Assembly: GCF_019457905.1 (NCBI RefSeq) | Contig: NZ_JAHZSV010000005.1 | Coordinates: forward strand, 243,339-307,338 | Origin: Flagellimonas abyssi | GTDB lineage: Bacteria; Bacteroidota; Bacteroidia; Flavobacteriales; Flavobacteriaceae | Direction: 5' to 3' | Length of the DNA: 64,000 nucleotides | Shown here: piece after piece, positions 30,824 to 40,062 of the stretch | How the letters are laid out: each line of letters starts with the position of its first letter | Position numbering within the stretch: the stretch's first letter is position 1 | Translations under genes and position numbers: made by a program | The notes under the pieces: generated by a model | Database searches by the model: none | Told to the model about the DNA's origin: nothing | Seen by the model: only the letters and a program-made list of their open reading frames with translations

Positions 30824-32014
30824 ATGAAAAACCTATTGAAATTCTCTTTGCTTTTCCTTTTTTTGATGCAATCCTGCTCCAAGGAAACATGGTTATCCGG
30901 AACCATGGATTTGGAGGGTGGTGAAGATTGGAAACCTATGGTATACCTGGTTATTCCCGAAAAATTTGATGCTGTGGCGCAAAGTTTTGTTGGCAAGGTT
31001 TTGGATTCGGCTCAAGTTGATGAAGCTGGGAGCTTTGAGTTTAAGAAACCGCCTGAGTTGAAAGCTCCGGTATTGTTGGAGATAGTGGTTCAGCGTAAAG
31101 GAGAAAAGTATCCGAATAAGTTGTTGAATGAAAATCCTGAAACGGATAATTACTTTCCGTTTGTGTATGAATCAGGGAAAAGCGTCAGAGTGAATGCTGA
31201 TATCTCCCAATTTCAAGCCTCTTTTTCGTTGGAAGAGCCTTCGCCCATCAACAGCGAAATACTTTCATTAAGAGATTTACGTTTGGAGGCTTATCGAAAA
31301 CATTTGAAAGGTCAATCAAAGAATGAAGCTTCAGATGAAGGTTTATTGGAACGGGAAAAGAAACTCCATCAGTATCAAAAGCAATTGATGGACTTTGCAA
31401 ATGGCACGGAAGAATTCCTCCCGGCTATGGTAGCCCTGCGCTGGGCCAGTCCTGAAGGAAACTATGAGCGTATTGCAGAATTGCTGTACGATCAATCCGA
31501 AAAATGGAACAAACGGCACCCGGAGCATCCTTGGGCAAAAGAGTTGGCTTCCATGGCCGACAAGGAAAATTTACCCATTTTGGTAGGAGACCTTGTTCCT
31601 GATTTACTGCTTCCAATGGAAGATGGTGAAGCGGTACGGTTACGGGAATTGATTGAAAATCAAAGATTGGTGGTATTGGATGTTTGGGCATCATGGTGTG
31701 CGCCATGTAGGTTGGAAAATAGAAAGATTCTGGTTCCCTTATGGGAAAAATACAACGCAGATGGTTTTCAGATTATAGCATATGGTTTGGAAAGTAGCGG
31801 AAAAGCTTGGGACAATGCCATAAAAAAAGATGGGGCCAACCGTTGGCTGCACGCTTCACATTTGCAGGGAGACCAAAATCCCTTGATGGATGCACTTCGG
31901 TTAAAAACTATTCCGGCCAATTTTTTACTGGACCCAGAGGGTAGGGTGTTGGCAAAAAACTTACATGGACAGGATTTAATCGAATTTGTCGATAATTATA
32001 TGAAAGAAAGATGA
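30824..32014 (+). CDS. TlpA-family thioredoxin-like lipoprotein
   Basis: A 396-residue lipoprotein starting at the ATG 30824 (MKNLLKFSLLFLFLMQSCSK, lipobox Cys18). An upstream in-frame start would add 32 residues in front of the signal. Residues ~20-130 are a DUF4369-like beta domain, ~140-245 helical, ~255-396 a TlpA-type thioredoxin domain with WASWCAPCRLEN (active cysteines 292 and 295) and the cis-Pro TIPANFLLDPEG. It probably reduces or isomerises disulfides in the periplasm. It shares a bidirectional terminator with the convergent DUF4382 gene. Confidence 0.88.
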   Translation: MKNLLKFSLLFLFLMQSCSKETWLSGTMDLEGGEDWKPMVYLVIPEKFDAVAQSFVGKVLDSAQVDEAGSFEFKKPPELKAPVLLEIVVQRKGEKYPNKLLNENPETDNYFPFVYESGKSVRVNADISQFQASFSLEEPSPINSEILSLRDLRLEAYRKHLKGQSKNEASDEGLLEREKKLHQYQKQLMDFANGTEEFLPAMVALRWASPEGNYERIAELLYDQSEKWNKRHPEHPWAKELASMADKENLPILVGDLVPDLLLPMEDGEAVRLRELIENQRLVVLDVWASWCAPCRLENRKILVPLWEKYNADGFQIIAYGLESSGKAWDNAIKKDGANRWLHASHLQGDQNPLMDALRLKTIPANFLLDPEGRVLAKNLHGQDLIEFVDNYMKER

Positions 32015-32022
32015 TTTCTAAC

Positions 32023-32052
32023 AAAAAAGCCAGGATATATCCTGGCTTTTTC
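32023..32052. terminator. bidirectional terminator
   Basis: AAAAGCCAGGAT and ATCCTGGCTTTT form a 12-bp perfect stem with T-runs on both strands, between the TlpA-like gene and the convergent DUF4382 gene. Confidence 0.88.
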
Positions 32053-32080
32053 TTCTTTAATTTGTTTGTGTTCGGGGATA

Positions 32081-32974
32081 TTAATTTCCGCCTTCTGTTG
32101 TTTCTTCTTCGGTAGCTGCTGGATCTACTTCAAGAATAAAATCTTGGGTTGTAACGTTCGCAGCATTTATTTGTACTTCTAAGGTATCACTTGCAATAAA
32201 GCCCTCAAACTCGGAAACCACTTCATAGGTGCCGGCTTCCAGACCTAGAATGGTATAATTACCATCTGGATCAGTAAATGAAGTCGTGTTTAGCGTGTCC
32301 GCTGCAAATACGGAAACTTGTGCGCCAAATAGGCCGATTTGAGTTTCTTCTTCAATAGTGCTTACATTTCCTGCAAGTGTACCGGCAGTGGAAAGATTAC
32401 TGGCCTTGATCACAGGTTTGAAGTTGAAGCCGTTTACATCTAAATTGCCTTTCGCCACAAATGAGCGGCTCACATCAAAATCTAATAGCAAATCGGAAGA
32501 TAGGCCGCCTACTACGGTAATCCCTGGGTCTATAAATACTTTAATTCCAGATGAGTCACCACTTGGGACTTTTAGATCATAAACAGTTCCATCTGTCAAA
32601 ACTACATTTACACCCTTAACGTATACGCGAACCTGATCATAGGTGCCAACAGGAACCTCAATTTCAGCCAATTGAAGAGTCAGGCCATTGGTCAGTTCCA
32701 ATAGGTTTGTTTCTATTTCTTCTTCCATCAAGGTAATGTAGGGGCTTACTGTAAGAGCATCATCATCGTCGTCCTCGGAAACACGACGAGCTTCTACTTT
32801 ATAAACGGTAACGTTTGCTTCTGCAACTAATTCATAAGGAAAAGGGGCATCAGTGAGTTGCACGGAAAGTGTGCCTGTTCCTTGTGGATTTCCTCCGTTT
32901 CCTTCATCATCGGAGCAGCTTACAAAAAATAAGGTCATTACGGCAAATAAACTGCTAAAAATCTTTGTTCTCAT
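32081..32974 (-). CDS. DUF4382 / carboxypeptidase-regulatory-like lipoprotein
   Basis: A 297-residue lipoprotein (MRTKIFSSLFAVMTLFFVSC, Cys20). Residues ~34-195 match DUF4382 (GTLSVQLTDAPFPYELVAEANVTVYKVE, LAEIEVPVGTYDQVRVYV, LLLDFDVSRSFV). Residues ~200-285 form a carboxypeptidase-regulatory-like Ig-type beta domain (AGNVSTIEEETQIGLFGAQVSVFA, SFTDPDGNYTILGLEAGTYEV). The tail is Glu/Thr-rich. It is likely surface- or periplasm-exposed; function unknown. Confidence 0.85.
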   Translation of the reverse strand: MRTKIFSSLFAVMTLFFVSCSDDEGNGGNPQGTGTLSVQLTDAPFPYELVAEANVTVYKVEARRVSEDDDDDALTVSPYITLMEEEIETNLLELTNGLTLQLAEIEVPVGTYDQVRVYVKGVNVVLTDGTVYDLKVPSGDSSGIKVFIDPGITVVGGLSSDLLLDFDVSRSFVAKGNLDVNGFNFKPVIKASNLSTAGTLAGNVSTIEEETQIGLFGAQVSVFAADTLNTTSFTDPDGNYTILGLEAGTYEVVSEFEGFIASDTLEVQINAANVTTQDFILEVDPAATEEETTEGGN

Positions 32975-33117
32975 AGTATGGGGGTTTTTAAAATTTTTCA
33001 GGGCATAATTATCCCTGTGCGATTTCTACCCAATAAACAAGTTGAGCGGAATAAACCCTACTCCAATGACAAGAAAAATTAATTTTATCGATAAAGAGCA
33101 CTTGTAGAGCCTACAAT

Positions 33118-34065
33118 TTAATTTTTGTAGATAAAGCTAGGAGCCTGTTGAAACTTAAAAGTATCATCGGTCAAAATCTGCATCTCTTTCGTTTCCCAAT
33201 TCATTAAACCAATATGAAACTGCGATTGTTCGTCGTCAAAAAGTTCAATGGCCAGCAATTTGCCATCGGGACTCCAATCGTGCCACCCTTCGTTTTGCTC
33301 GTTTTCCGTTAGTTTCCAAGTTTTGCTTCCATCCAAGCTAACGGCATATAAGCTGTATTTTCCATTTTGCTTGCTTTGGTAAGAAACAAAGTCTTCCGTA
33401 GGATGGAGTTTTGGGGCACCCGCCCTGTATTCATATTTACCTGCTGTTGTATCCTTTTCGGGATAATGGGTAAGTTGCTTTCGGTTTTTGCCATCCGCAT
33501 CAATAATGTAAAGCTCTTCGTCGAAGCCGTTGATTTCTTTACGGACCGTTTTTCCTCCCCTAAAAACGACCTGTTTGCCATCATTTACAAACAAGGGGTC
33601 CGCTGCAAAAGGAAGTTTTGTGTCCAATCGATCTATAATTTCACCTTTTTGGTTTAGAACATAAAAGGTTGATTCCGTAATCAGCTTGGGCTTTACGATA
33701 AGCTCGGTGCCGTCCTTTCTGCTGCTCATCCAACTATCGGCCAGCTCCAAGTTGTTGACTTTTTGCACATTTTCCCCATCAAAATTGGTCTTGTACAAAA
33801 AATAGCAGCGCTTGCAAGCACCCCTATCCGAAATAAAATACAAGGTATCTTTATAAGAGTAGTAGGTCCAATCCACTGGGTATAGGTCTGTAATGTTCTT
33901 TTTGTCGGACCCATCGAGGTTCATTGAAAAAATCTCATAGTTCTCAATGTCAAAATCCCTTAAAACATTGTAAACCAAGCCAAGTTCACGTTGGGCATCG
34001 TCCTTTTTTGAATTGCAGGACAGTAGTAATGCCAATAATCCAAGAAAAGCTATTCTTCTAGTCAT
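33118..34065 (-). CDS. PD40 / TolB-like propeller lipoprotein
   Basis: A 315-residue lipoprotein from the ATG at 34063-34065 (MTRRIAFLGLLALLLSCNS, Cys17). Six or so PD40 blades are recognisable: YEIFSMNLDGSDKKNITDL, TLYFISDRGACK, ELYIIDADGKNRKQLTHYP, AGAPKLHPTEDFVSYQS, YSLYAVSLDGSKTWKLT, GWHDWSPDGKLLAIELFD. This matches the TolB-type propeller without the TolB N-terminal domain, and no peptidase domain is attached. It starts 73 nt after the acr3 stop on the same strand, so read-through from the ars operon is possible but unproven. Confidence 0.85.
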   Translation of the reverse strand: MTRRIAFLGLLALLLSCNSKKDDAQRELGLVYNVLRDFDIENYEIFSMNLDGSDKKNITDLYPVDWTYYSYKDTLYFISDRGACKRCYFLYKTNFDGENVQKVNNLELADSWMSSRKDGTELIVKPKLITESTFYVLNQKGEIIDRLDTKLPFAADPLFVNDGKQVVFRGGKTVRKEINGFDEELYIIDADGKNRKQLTHYPEKDTTAGKYEYRAGAPKLHPTEDFVSYQSKQNGKYSLYAVSLDGSKTWKLTENEQNEGWHDWSPDGKLLAIELFDDEQSQFHIGLMNWETKEMQILTDDTFKFQQAPSFIYKN

Positions 34066-34138
34066 AATGAGTTTAGTTTGTTTGAAATTTTTTGTGCAGT
34101 CGAATTTACTAAACTCCATGAATTTTTAAAATGGTGAT

Positions 34139-35197
34139 TTAACCTTGGACTCCTACTTTTTTAGGATTGAAATATTTTTTTCTTAGCCAAAATGAAACTT
34201 TGACCAATAAAATTAACGCGGGCACTTCCACCAAAGGACCGATAACCCCTGCAAAAGCTTGACCTGAGTTCAATCCGAAGACTGCAATGGCAACCGCAAT
34301 GGCGAGTTCAAAATTATTTCCTGTCGCAGTGAAGGCCACAGAAGTGGTTTTGTCATACTCGGCGCCCATCGCTTTTGTAGTGAAGAAACCGATAATGAAC
34401 ATCAAGGCGAAATAAATCAATAAGGGAACTGCAATAATTAAGACATCCATGGGTATTTGCACAATCAACTCACCTTTTAAGGAAAACATGATCACAATGG
34501 TAAACAAAAGGGCAATCAAGGTCATGGGAGAAATAGCGGGAATAAACTTTTCAGTGTACCAAGCTTCGCCTTTTAGTTTCACCAGGAATTGACGACTCAA
34601 AATCCCCATCAAAAAAGGGATGCCAAGATAAATGGCCACGCTCTCGGCAATCGTCCCAATGGAAATGTCCACAATGGCACCTTCAAACCCAAAATAGGGA
34701 GGTAATAGTGTGATGAACAACCACGCATAAAAACTATAGGCAAAAACTTGGAAAATACTGTTCAAGGCCACTAAACCAGCGCCATATTCACTGCTGCCTT
34801 CGGCCAAATCGTTCCAAACAAGCACCATGGCAATACAGCGGGCCAAACCAATCAAAATAAGTCCTACCATGTATTCGGGGTAGTCCCTTAGAAAGATGAT
34901 GGCAAGGACAAACATTAAAATTGGTCCCACAATCCAATTCAGGACAAGGGAAATGGACAGGATCTTGGTGTTTTTGAACACTTTTGGAAGCAAGGAATAC
35001 CTGACCTTTGCCAAGGGAGGATACATCATCAAAATCAACCCGATGGCAATAGGGATGTTGGTGGTCCCGCTACTGAACGAATTGACGAAATCGGGAAAAC
35101 TTGGAAAAAAGTAACAAATTCCGACCCCGACGGCCATGGCCACAAAAATCCAAAGAGTAAGATTTTTATCTAAAAAACTGAGTTTCTTGTTTGCCAT
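34139..35197 (-). CDS. acr3: arsenite efflux transporter, ACR3 family
   Basis: A 352-residue inner-membrane protein with ten predicted helices. Family motifs are clear: [18 protein letters not shown] holds the essential Cys of ACR3 arsenite transporters, followed by [16 protein letters not shown] and [21 protein letters not shown] with the conserved Glu. It exports As(III) using the proton-motive force. The start codon overlaps the arsC-like stop (35197), so translation is probably coupled within the arsR-DUF6428-arsC-acr3 operon. Confidence 0.95.
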   Translation of the reverse strand: MANKKLSFLDKNLTLWIFVAMAVGVGICYFFPSFPDFVNSFSSGTTNIPIAIGLILMMYPPLAKVRYSLLPKVFKNTKILSISLVLNWIVGPILMFVLAIIFLRDYPEYMVGLILIGLARCIAMVLVWNDLAEGSSEYGAGLVALNSIFQVFAYSFYAWLFITLLPPYFGFEGAIVDISIGTIAESVAIYLGIPFLMGILSRQFLVKLKGEAWYTEKFIPAISPMTLIALLFTIVIMFSLKGELIVQIPMDVLIIAVPLLIYFALMFIIGFFTTKAMGAEYDKTTSVAFTATGNNFELAIAVAIAVFGLNSGQAFAGVIGPLVEVPALILLVKVSFWLRKKYFNPKKVGVQG

Positions 35198-35814
35198 TAC
35201 TTCTGATTTTGGGAAAACACATACAACATTTCGGTGGCAATCTGCTTGCTTCGCTCGCTGTATTTTTCTGCCTGTTGAGGCTTGTCATCAAATGCTTTTG
35301 GATCTTCGTACATGATCGGAATGCGTTTCTCGGCACCAGGCACAAAGGGGCAACCTTCATCGGCTTGTGAACAGGTCATGATGGCTGCAAAGTCTGTTTT
35401 TGGGTTAAAATCATCATCCATTCGTTTGGAAAAACAGATAACAGGATGTTCATTTTCCGAAAACTTGATGCCGTACACAGGGTTTTTTCCTTCGGAAAGC
35501 ATTCGCACTTCAAAGCCAGTGTTCGCCAAAGTTGAAGCTACCATGGGAAATAGGGCAGTGGCCTCCGTTCCTCCAGAATAGCAGCTCACGTTCCCGACCC
35601 CAAAGTGATGGGCCATGGTTTGTGCCCAAATTTGGGATAAATGGCTCCGTCGAGAGTTGTGTGTACAGATAAAATTGAGACGAATCGGCTCTTTTTTAGC
35701 CATCTTTCCCTGAATATACTCCACAAGAGGGGACAATGTTTGCTTTCTCTCCGTTGTGATGGATTTTGCATCCAGATTGGAAATGAAACCGTTCAACACT
35801 GAATAATGTGACAT
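35197..35814 (-). CDS. low-molecular-weight phosphatase-like arsenate reductase
   Basis: A 205-residue protein of the LMW-PTPase fold used by thioredoxin-type ArsC. The P-loop [13 protein letters not shown] has the CX5R arrangement, and [17 protein letters not shown] supplies two further cysteines expected for the redox relay. Compared with typical ~130-residue ArsC, it has ~45 extra N-terminal residues and a longer insert in the middle. It reduces As(V) to As(III) for export by the downstream ACR3 (inference from family and context). The gene overlaps acr3 by one base. Confidence 0.9.
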   Translation of the reverse strand: MSHYSVLNGFISNLDAKSITTERKQTLSPLVEYIQGKMAKKEPIRLNFICTHNSRRSHLSQIWAQTMAHHFGVGNVSCYSGGTEATALFPMVASTLANTGFEVRMLSEGKNPVYGIKFSENEHPVICFSKRMDDDFNPKTDFAAIMTCSQADEGCPFVPGAEKRIPIMYEDPKAFDDKPQQAEKYSERSKQIATEMLYVFSQNQK

Positions 35815-35830
35815 AAGAACTAGATTTGGG

Positions 35831-36298
35831 TTAACAGCAGCCGCTACCAGGCGTGCAACATGCTGAGCTTTGCAGTTCGGAAAGTTCTACTTTTGGTTTT
35901 TTCGCAGGGACTCCGCATTTATCTTTCGCCAAACAATCCGTTTGCTTGGTGGTGAGCAGAAAGTTGGTGCCATCAAAATCGAGGGCAAACTTCTCAATGG
36001 TCTGTCCCTGATACTCCACTTCAACCTCAAAATTGCCGATATCCAATGTTTTTTGGGACAGTTCAATAATGTGCACCAATTTTTCGGGATGAAGTCTGTG
36101 GTCATAATCATTGGCGTTCCAAAGCTGAAAGTTGACCACTTCCTCATGGCGAACGGTACCGCCACAATCAATAAAATGCTTTGTGATTTTACCGACTTCG
36201 GTCACATGAAAATGATTGGGGACCAACTCCCCGTTGGGCAATTGAAACGCAATGGTATCCAATTGGATCAATGCTGATTTAACATCGTCTAACTTCAT
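35831..36298 (-). CDS. DUF6428 protein of the ars operon
   Basis: A 155-residue soluble protein matching DUF6428, regularly found in Bacteroidota arsenic operons. The core (~1-120) is mixed alpha/beta with a conserved HFHVTEVGKI and HRLHPEKLVHIIELS. The tail is cysteine-rich: TDCLAKDKCGVP and a terminal SACCTPGSGCC, a plausible As(III)- or metal-binding cluster. Its biochemical role is not established; chaperoning arsenite to ACR3 or to ArsR is a reasonable guess. It lies 48 nt after arsR, with an operator-like motif in the gap. Confidence 0.8.
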   Translation of the reverse strand: MKLDDVKSALIQLDTIAFQLPNGELVPNHFHVTEVGKITKHFIDCGGTVRHEEVVNFQLWNANDYDHRLHPEKLVHIIELSQKTLDIGNFEVEVEYQGQTIEKFALDFDGTNFLLTTKQTDCLAKDKCGVPAKKPKVELSELQSSACCTPGSGCC

Positions 36299-36312
36299 AA
36301 CTATCTCTATTT

Positions 36313-36332
36313 ATTGTAATATTACGATTAAT
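36313..36332. promoter_or_regulatory. operator-like motif A (between arsR and DUF6428)
   Basis: ATTGTAATATTACGATTAAT, 19 of 20 identical to motif B upstream of arsR. The core is an imperfect palindrome centred on AATATT, as expected for an ArsR dimer site. Confidence 0.55.
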
Positions 36333-36346
36333 GTGTTCAAATTTTT

Positions 36347-36676
36347 TTAGCAGCAATCTTTTTGATTGAGGTCTTGGTCCAAAAACTCGGACATAACGGT
36401 CTTCATTTTCTTCCAGTTATCGGCATCAATACAATAGCAAACACTGGTGCCTTCAACATTTCCCTTAATCAGCCCCAAATGTTTTAATTCCTTTAAGTGT
36501 TGGGAAATGGTAGGTTGAGCCAAACCGATTTCACCCACCAAGTCACCACAAACACAGGCATTCAATTTGTATAAATACTGTAAAATGGCAACGCGTGCAG
36601 GGTGGCCCAGAACCTTTGCATACTGTGCAATCTGGTTTTGCTTATCGGTAAATATTTCTGTTTTGGTAAGACCCAT
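36347..36676 (-). CDS. arsR: ArsR-family metalloregulator
   Basis: A 109-residue winged-helix repressor. The DNA-binding domain spans ~18-90 with recognition helix QPTISQHLKELKHLGL. Cysteines suited to As(III) binding are NACVCGDLV (CxC at ~40-42), SVCYC in the wing, and the C-terminal pair (KDCC). Arsenite binding should release it from DNA and turn on the downstream DUF6428-arsC-acr3 genes. Two near-identical motifs flank it (36313-36332 and 36692-36711). It is divergent from the molybdenum-cofactor operon. Confidence 0.93.
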   Translation of the reverse strand: MGLTKTEIFTDKQNQIAQYAKVLGHPARVAILQYLYKLNACVCGDLVGEIGLAQPTISQHLKELKHLGLIKGNVEGTSVCYCIDADNWKKMKTVMSEFLDQDLNQKDCC

Positions 36677-36691
36677 CAGTTTGATTTATTC

Positions 36692-36711
36692 ATTGCAATA
36701 TTACGATTAAT
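36692..36711. promoter_or_regulatory. operator-like motif B (upstream of arsR)
   Basis: ATTGCAATATTACGATTAAT, 16 nt before the arsR start codon. It is nearly identical to motif A, and its core reappears at 36814-36825 in front of the Moco operon. Confidence 0.6.
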
Positions 36712-36812
36712 AACGTAGCCATCAAAAATTTTCTTCGATTTTATTTCCTAAATGGTTTGAAAAACATAGTTGAATACTGATTCATTCTTATTAAATTGCG
36801 TTATGCACACGC

Positions 36813-36830
36813 AAATATAACGATTGCAAT
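36813..36830. promoter_or_regulatory. operator-like motif C (start of Moco operon)
   Basis: AAATATAACGATTGCAAT ends directly before the TTG start of the cysteine desulfurase-like gene. AATATAACGATT differs from the motif A/B core AATATTACGATT by one base, and GCAAT occurs in both motif B and here. Confidence 0.45.
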
Positions 36831-37985
36831 TTGTCACTAAGCGGAAAAATATATTTGGATTATAATGCAACCACACCTGTTGACCCAAAGGTAGTGGAGG
36901 CGATGCTGCCGTATTTTACCGAGCATTTTGGCAATGCCAGCAGTGATCATTCTTTTGGGTGGTATGCCGAGGATGCTGTGGAAACGGCGCGAGAACAGGT
37001 GGCAAAGCTTGTGAGTTGTAGACCAACGGAACTCACTTTCACCTCGGGTGCTACAGAAGCCGCTAATTTGGCTTTGTTTGGATTTTGCAAAAAGAACAGG
37101 GGCAAGGGAAACCATATCATTTCTTGCAAAACGGAGCACAAAGCGGTTCTCGATACATTGGAAGCGTTGGAGTCAGGTGGTTTTGAAGTCACCTATTTGG
37201 ATGTGGACAGGCAAGGAAATATTGATTTGAACGAGCTTGGGGATACCATAAAGCCCTCCACAATTTTGGTGTGTTTAATGCTGGCCAACAACGAGACAGG
37301 TCTGATTCATCCGATAAAAAAAATAACCGAAACAGCACATGCCAGTAATGTACCCGTGATGTCGGACATCACACAAGCCGTCGGGAAAGTTCCAGTAGAC
37401 GTACAGGATTTGGGAATTGATATCGCTGTTTTCTCTTCACACAAACTTTATGGACCCAAAGGTGTTGGCGCACTTTATTTAAATAAAAACAATAACATTT
37501 CCATCAACAAACACCTTTTTGGTGGAAGCCACGAAAAAGGAGCCCGACCAGGTACTTTGAACGTTCCTGGCATTGTTGGTTTTGGAGAGGCTTGCAAACT
37601 TTCCCAAAATAGCTTGGAAGAAAATCAGCAAAAATTTAAAAGTCTTCAAAACCAATTGGAGCAAGAACTCTTGACCATAGAGGGGGCAACCATCAATTCC
37701 CACGATGAAGCGCGTTTGCCCAATACCACAAATGTATCCTTCAAAGGAGTGGATGGCACCAAGCTACTTCGCTATTTAAATAATTTGGCTGTATCCCGAG
37801 GTTCTGCCTGTACCGCCAATCAAGTCAATCCATCCCACGTGTTAAAAGCGATGGGAATTGAAGATGATGTTGCTTTGGCCAGTTTACGGATCAGCACAGG
37901 TCGAAATACTACTTCCGAAGATATAGAGAAGGCCGTTACAGAAATAAAAAAAGCCGTAAACCAACTAAAAACCAATTTGGTATGA
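36831..37985 (+). CDS. cysteine desulfurase-like protein (NifS/IscS family)
   Basis: A 384-residue PLP enzyme. The N-terminus IYLDYNATTPVDPKVVEAM, the ATEAANLALFG region, His-Gln pair region, PLP lysine in FSSHKLYGPKG, and the sulfur-carrier Cys loop SRGSACTANQ are all present. No ATG occurs between the upstream stop and IYLDYNATT, so the start is probably TTG at 36831. Standing first in the Moco operon and overlapping xdhC (ATGA), it probably supplies persulfide sulfur for molybdopterin synthesis or for terminal sulfuration of the cofactor, rather than general Fe-S work (inference). Confidence 0.9.
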   Translation: MSLSGKIYLDYNATTPVDPKVVEAMLPYFTEHFGNASSDHSFGWYAEDAVETAREQVAKLVSCRPTELTFTSGATEAANLALFGFCKKNRGKGNHIISCKTEHKAVLDTLEALESGGFEVTYLDVDRQGNIDLNELGDTIKPSTILVCLMLANNETGLIHPIKKITETAHASNVPVMSDITQAVGKVPVDVQDLGIDIAVFSSHKLYGPKGVGALYLNKNNNISINKHLFGGSHEKGARPGTLNVPGIVGFGEACKLSQNSLEENQQKFKSLQNQLEQELLTIEGATINSHDEARLPNTTNVSFKGVDGTKLLRYLNNLAVSRGSACTANQVNPSHVLKAMGIEDDVALASLRISTGRNTTSEDIEKAVTEIKKAVNQLKTNLV

Positions 37986-39136
37986 GAGAGTTGGACGTCA
38001 TCATATCACGTTATTCAGAGTTGAAAGCACAGCACATTCGCTGTATTTTGGCCACCGTGGTGCACGTTGATGGTTCATCGTATCGCCGCGCAGGCGCGCG
38101 AATGTTAGTGGACGAATATGGAAATATCACAGGTGCCATCAGTGGAGGTTGTTTGGAAGGGGATGCGCTCCGAAAAGCACTTTTTGCCTTGGATAGTCAA
38201 GAAAATAAACTGGTTACTTACGATACCAGTGATGAGGATGATGCAGTAATCGGTGCACAATTGGGCTGCAATGGCATCATTCAGGTGCTTTTTGAGCCAA
38301 TGGATTATACTGACGCGAAGAATCCCTGTGAGCTGCTGAGAACCGTTGCCGAACAGGAAGTTCCGATGGCCATTTCCGTGCTTTTTGATTTGGATAAAAC
38401 CCAAAAACAGCTAGGAACGGTTGTAGTGTCTGATGAAAATCAGGTTGTTTTAGGACAGCAAATCCCTGAAGATTTACAGAAGGCATTATTTTTAAAAGGG
38501 AAAGAAACTATTGGTAATGAAGCACCTTGTTTTGCAGAGCTAACAACTAACGCGGAAACGCACTTTGTATTTATACAATGGCATCGACCACCAGTCAAAT
38601 TGATTTTAGTGGGAGCAGGGAACGATGCGCAGATTCTGGCTCAACAAGCAGCATTGTTGGGTTGGAAGGTAATCATAACTGACGGACGTCCCACCCACGC
38701 CAACAAAGAACGTTTTGTGGGGTCTTGCCAAGTGATTGTCACGAAACCCGAAGAAACACTACAAAACATCAAAATTTATCAGCGAACCTGTTTTGTGCTG
38801 ATGAGCCACAATTATAACTATGATTTGGCTGTCTTGAAGCTATTGCTGGGCAAAACCGAGATACCTTACATTGGTATTCTTGGACCTTTAAAAAAATATG
38901 AGCGTATGCTCAACGAGTTGGCTGATGATTGCATCGAAGTGTCAAAAGATGATTTGAACAAAATCCACGCACCCGTAGGATTGGAAATCGGAGCGGAGAC
39001 ACCAGCAGAGATTGGATTGTCCGTTCTCGCAGAAATTCAAAGTGTATTGAAGAATAAAAATGCCCGACCATTAAAGCAGAAAACCGAACCGATTCACGAT
39101 ACAACAGCAAATCAATTCCAAAAAATAAACCTTTGA
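37982..39136 (+). CDS. xdhC: XdhC/CoxI-family molybdenum cofactor maturation protein
   Basis: A 384-residue XdhC-family protein. The N-terminal XdhC/CoxI domain contains CILATVVHVDGSSYRRAGARMLVDE and GAISGGCLEGDALRKAL with the conserved Gly-Gly-Cys. The C-terminal Rossmann domain starts at KLILVGAGNDAQILAQQAALLGWKV and ends with HAPVGLEIGAETPAEIGLSVLAEI. Such proteins bind Moco, protect it, and help insert the sulfurated form into xanthine dehydrogenase or aldehyde oxidase-type enzymes. Overlaps both neighbours by 4 nt. Confidence 0.94.
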   Translation: MRELDVIISRYSELKAQHIRCILATVVHVDGSSYRRAGARMLVDEYGNITGAISGGCLEGDALRKALFALDSQENKLVTYDTSDEDDAVIGAQLGCNGIIQVLFEPMDYTDAKNPCELLRTVAEQEVPMAISVLFDLDKTQKQLGTVVVSDENQVVLGQQIPEDLQKALFLKGKETIGNEAPCFAELTTNAETHFVFIQWHRPPVKLILVGAGNDAQILAQQAALLGWKVIITDGRPTHANKERFVGSCQVIVTKPEETLQNIKIYQRTCFVLMSHNYNYDLAVLKLLLGKTEIPYIGILGPLKKYERMLNELADDCIEVSKDDLNKIHAPVGLEIGAETPAEIGLSVLAEIQSVLKNKNARPLKQKTEPIHDTTANQFQKINL

Positions 39137-39738
39137 AGGCAGAAGCAAACATAGCAGTGGTTGTTTTGGCCGCGGGAGGTTCAACTCGTTTGGGACGGCC
39201 CAAGCAGCTCGTGGAATTCAAGGGAAAAACACTTTTGGAACATACGATGGACGAAGTTGGTATGCTCGGTTTTCAAAACAAGATTTTAGTGTTGGGCGCA
39301 AAGCAAGAAAAAATTCAGGATAAAATTGATTCCAAAGGCTTTAAAGTGGTCGTTAACGGCGATTGGGAGCGAGGAATGGCATCCAGTATCAAAATAGGTT
39401 TGGAAGCTGCATTGGCGGAAGAAGCAGGATTGGATTGCGTGTTATTTCTGGTATCCGACCAACCTTTTCTAGAGCGTACTAACTTAATCAAATTGGTGCA
39501 TACCCAATTAACGAAAAAGCCAAAAGCGACCTATTCCCAATATGGAGAAAATATTGGCGTTCCGGCTATTTTTGGAAAAGCCGCATTTCCGTTGTTGTTG
39601 CAATTGGATGGCGACGAAGGAGCCAAAAAACTCTTGCAACTGGATGATTTCAATTTCTGTACGGAGACCTTTAAAAGGGGTGGATTCGATGTGGATACCG
39701 AAGAAGACCTTCGGCAATTAAAGAAAATGGAAGTATGA
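39133..39738 (+). CDS. mocA: molybdenum cofactor cytidylyltransferase-like NTP transferase
   Basis: A 201-residue nucleotidyltransferase of MobA-like fold. The signature VVLAAGGSTRLGRPKQLVEFKGKT is typical of MocA, which joins CMP to molybdopterin to form MCD cofactor; LFLVSDQPFL supplies the metal-binding Asp. The start is a TTG overlapping the xdhC stop (TTGA). With xdhC beside it, the operon is aimed at a xanthine oxidase-family enzyme, not a bis-MGD enzyme. The substrate nucleotide (CTP) is inferred. Confidence 0.88.
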   Translation: MKAEANIAVVVLAAGGSTRLGRPKQLVEFKGKTLLEHTMDEVGMLGFQNKILVLGAKQEKIQDKIDSKGFKVVVNGDWERGMASSIKIGLEAALAEEAGLDCVLFLVSDQPFLERTNLIKLVHTQLTKKPKATYSQYGENIGVPAIFGKAAFPLLLQLDGDEGAKKLLQLDDFNFCTETFKRGGFDVDTEEDLRQLKKMEV

Positions 39739-39825
39739 AATGCCCATTAATCAAAGTTGATGTGTCAAACGATATGTTCAGGGGCATTCCATCTGACCGT
39801 TCAAAAGCAAATAAAAAAAGAACAG

Positions 39826-40062
39826 ATGAAAGTAACCGTTAAATATTTCGGTTTGGTGGCCGAAGCCGCAGAAAAGTCCGAAGAAGTGATGGAACTCAAA
39901 GGACAACTTACCGCTTCGGAGCTAAAAACACAGTGCCTGAACGGACTTTCGATTGTGGATAAAGACTCGGTTCAGATTGCGGTAAATCAAAATTTGGATG
40001 ATAAAACAACCCTAAAAGATGGGGATGAAGTGGCTTTGTTGCCACCGTTCGCGGGAGGATGA
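39826..40062 (+). CDS. moaD: molybdopterin synthase sulfur carrier subunit
   Basis: A 78-residue ubiquitin-like protein ending in the functional Gly-Gly (LLPPFAGG). It is adenylated by MoeB, then carries thiocarboxylate sulfur to MoaE for molybdopterin formation. The ATG at 39826 (MKVTVKYFGLVAEAAEK) is preferred over one 23 codons upstream, since family members begin exactly here. It overlaps moeB by 4 nt. Confidence 0.95.
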   Translation: MKVTVKYFGLVAEAAEKSEEVMELKGQLTASELKTQCLNGLSIVDKDSVQIAVNQNLDDKTTLKDGDEVALLPPFAGG

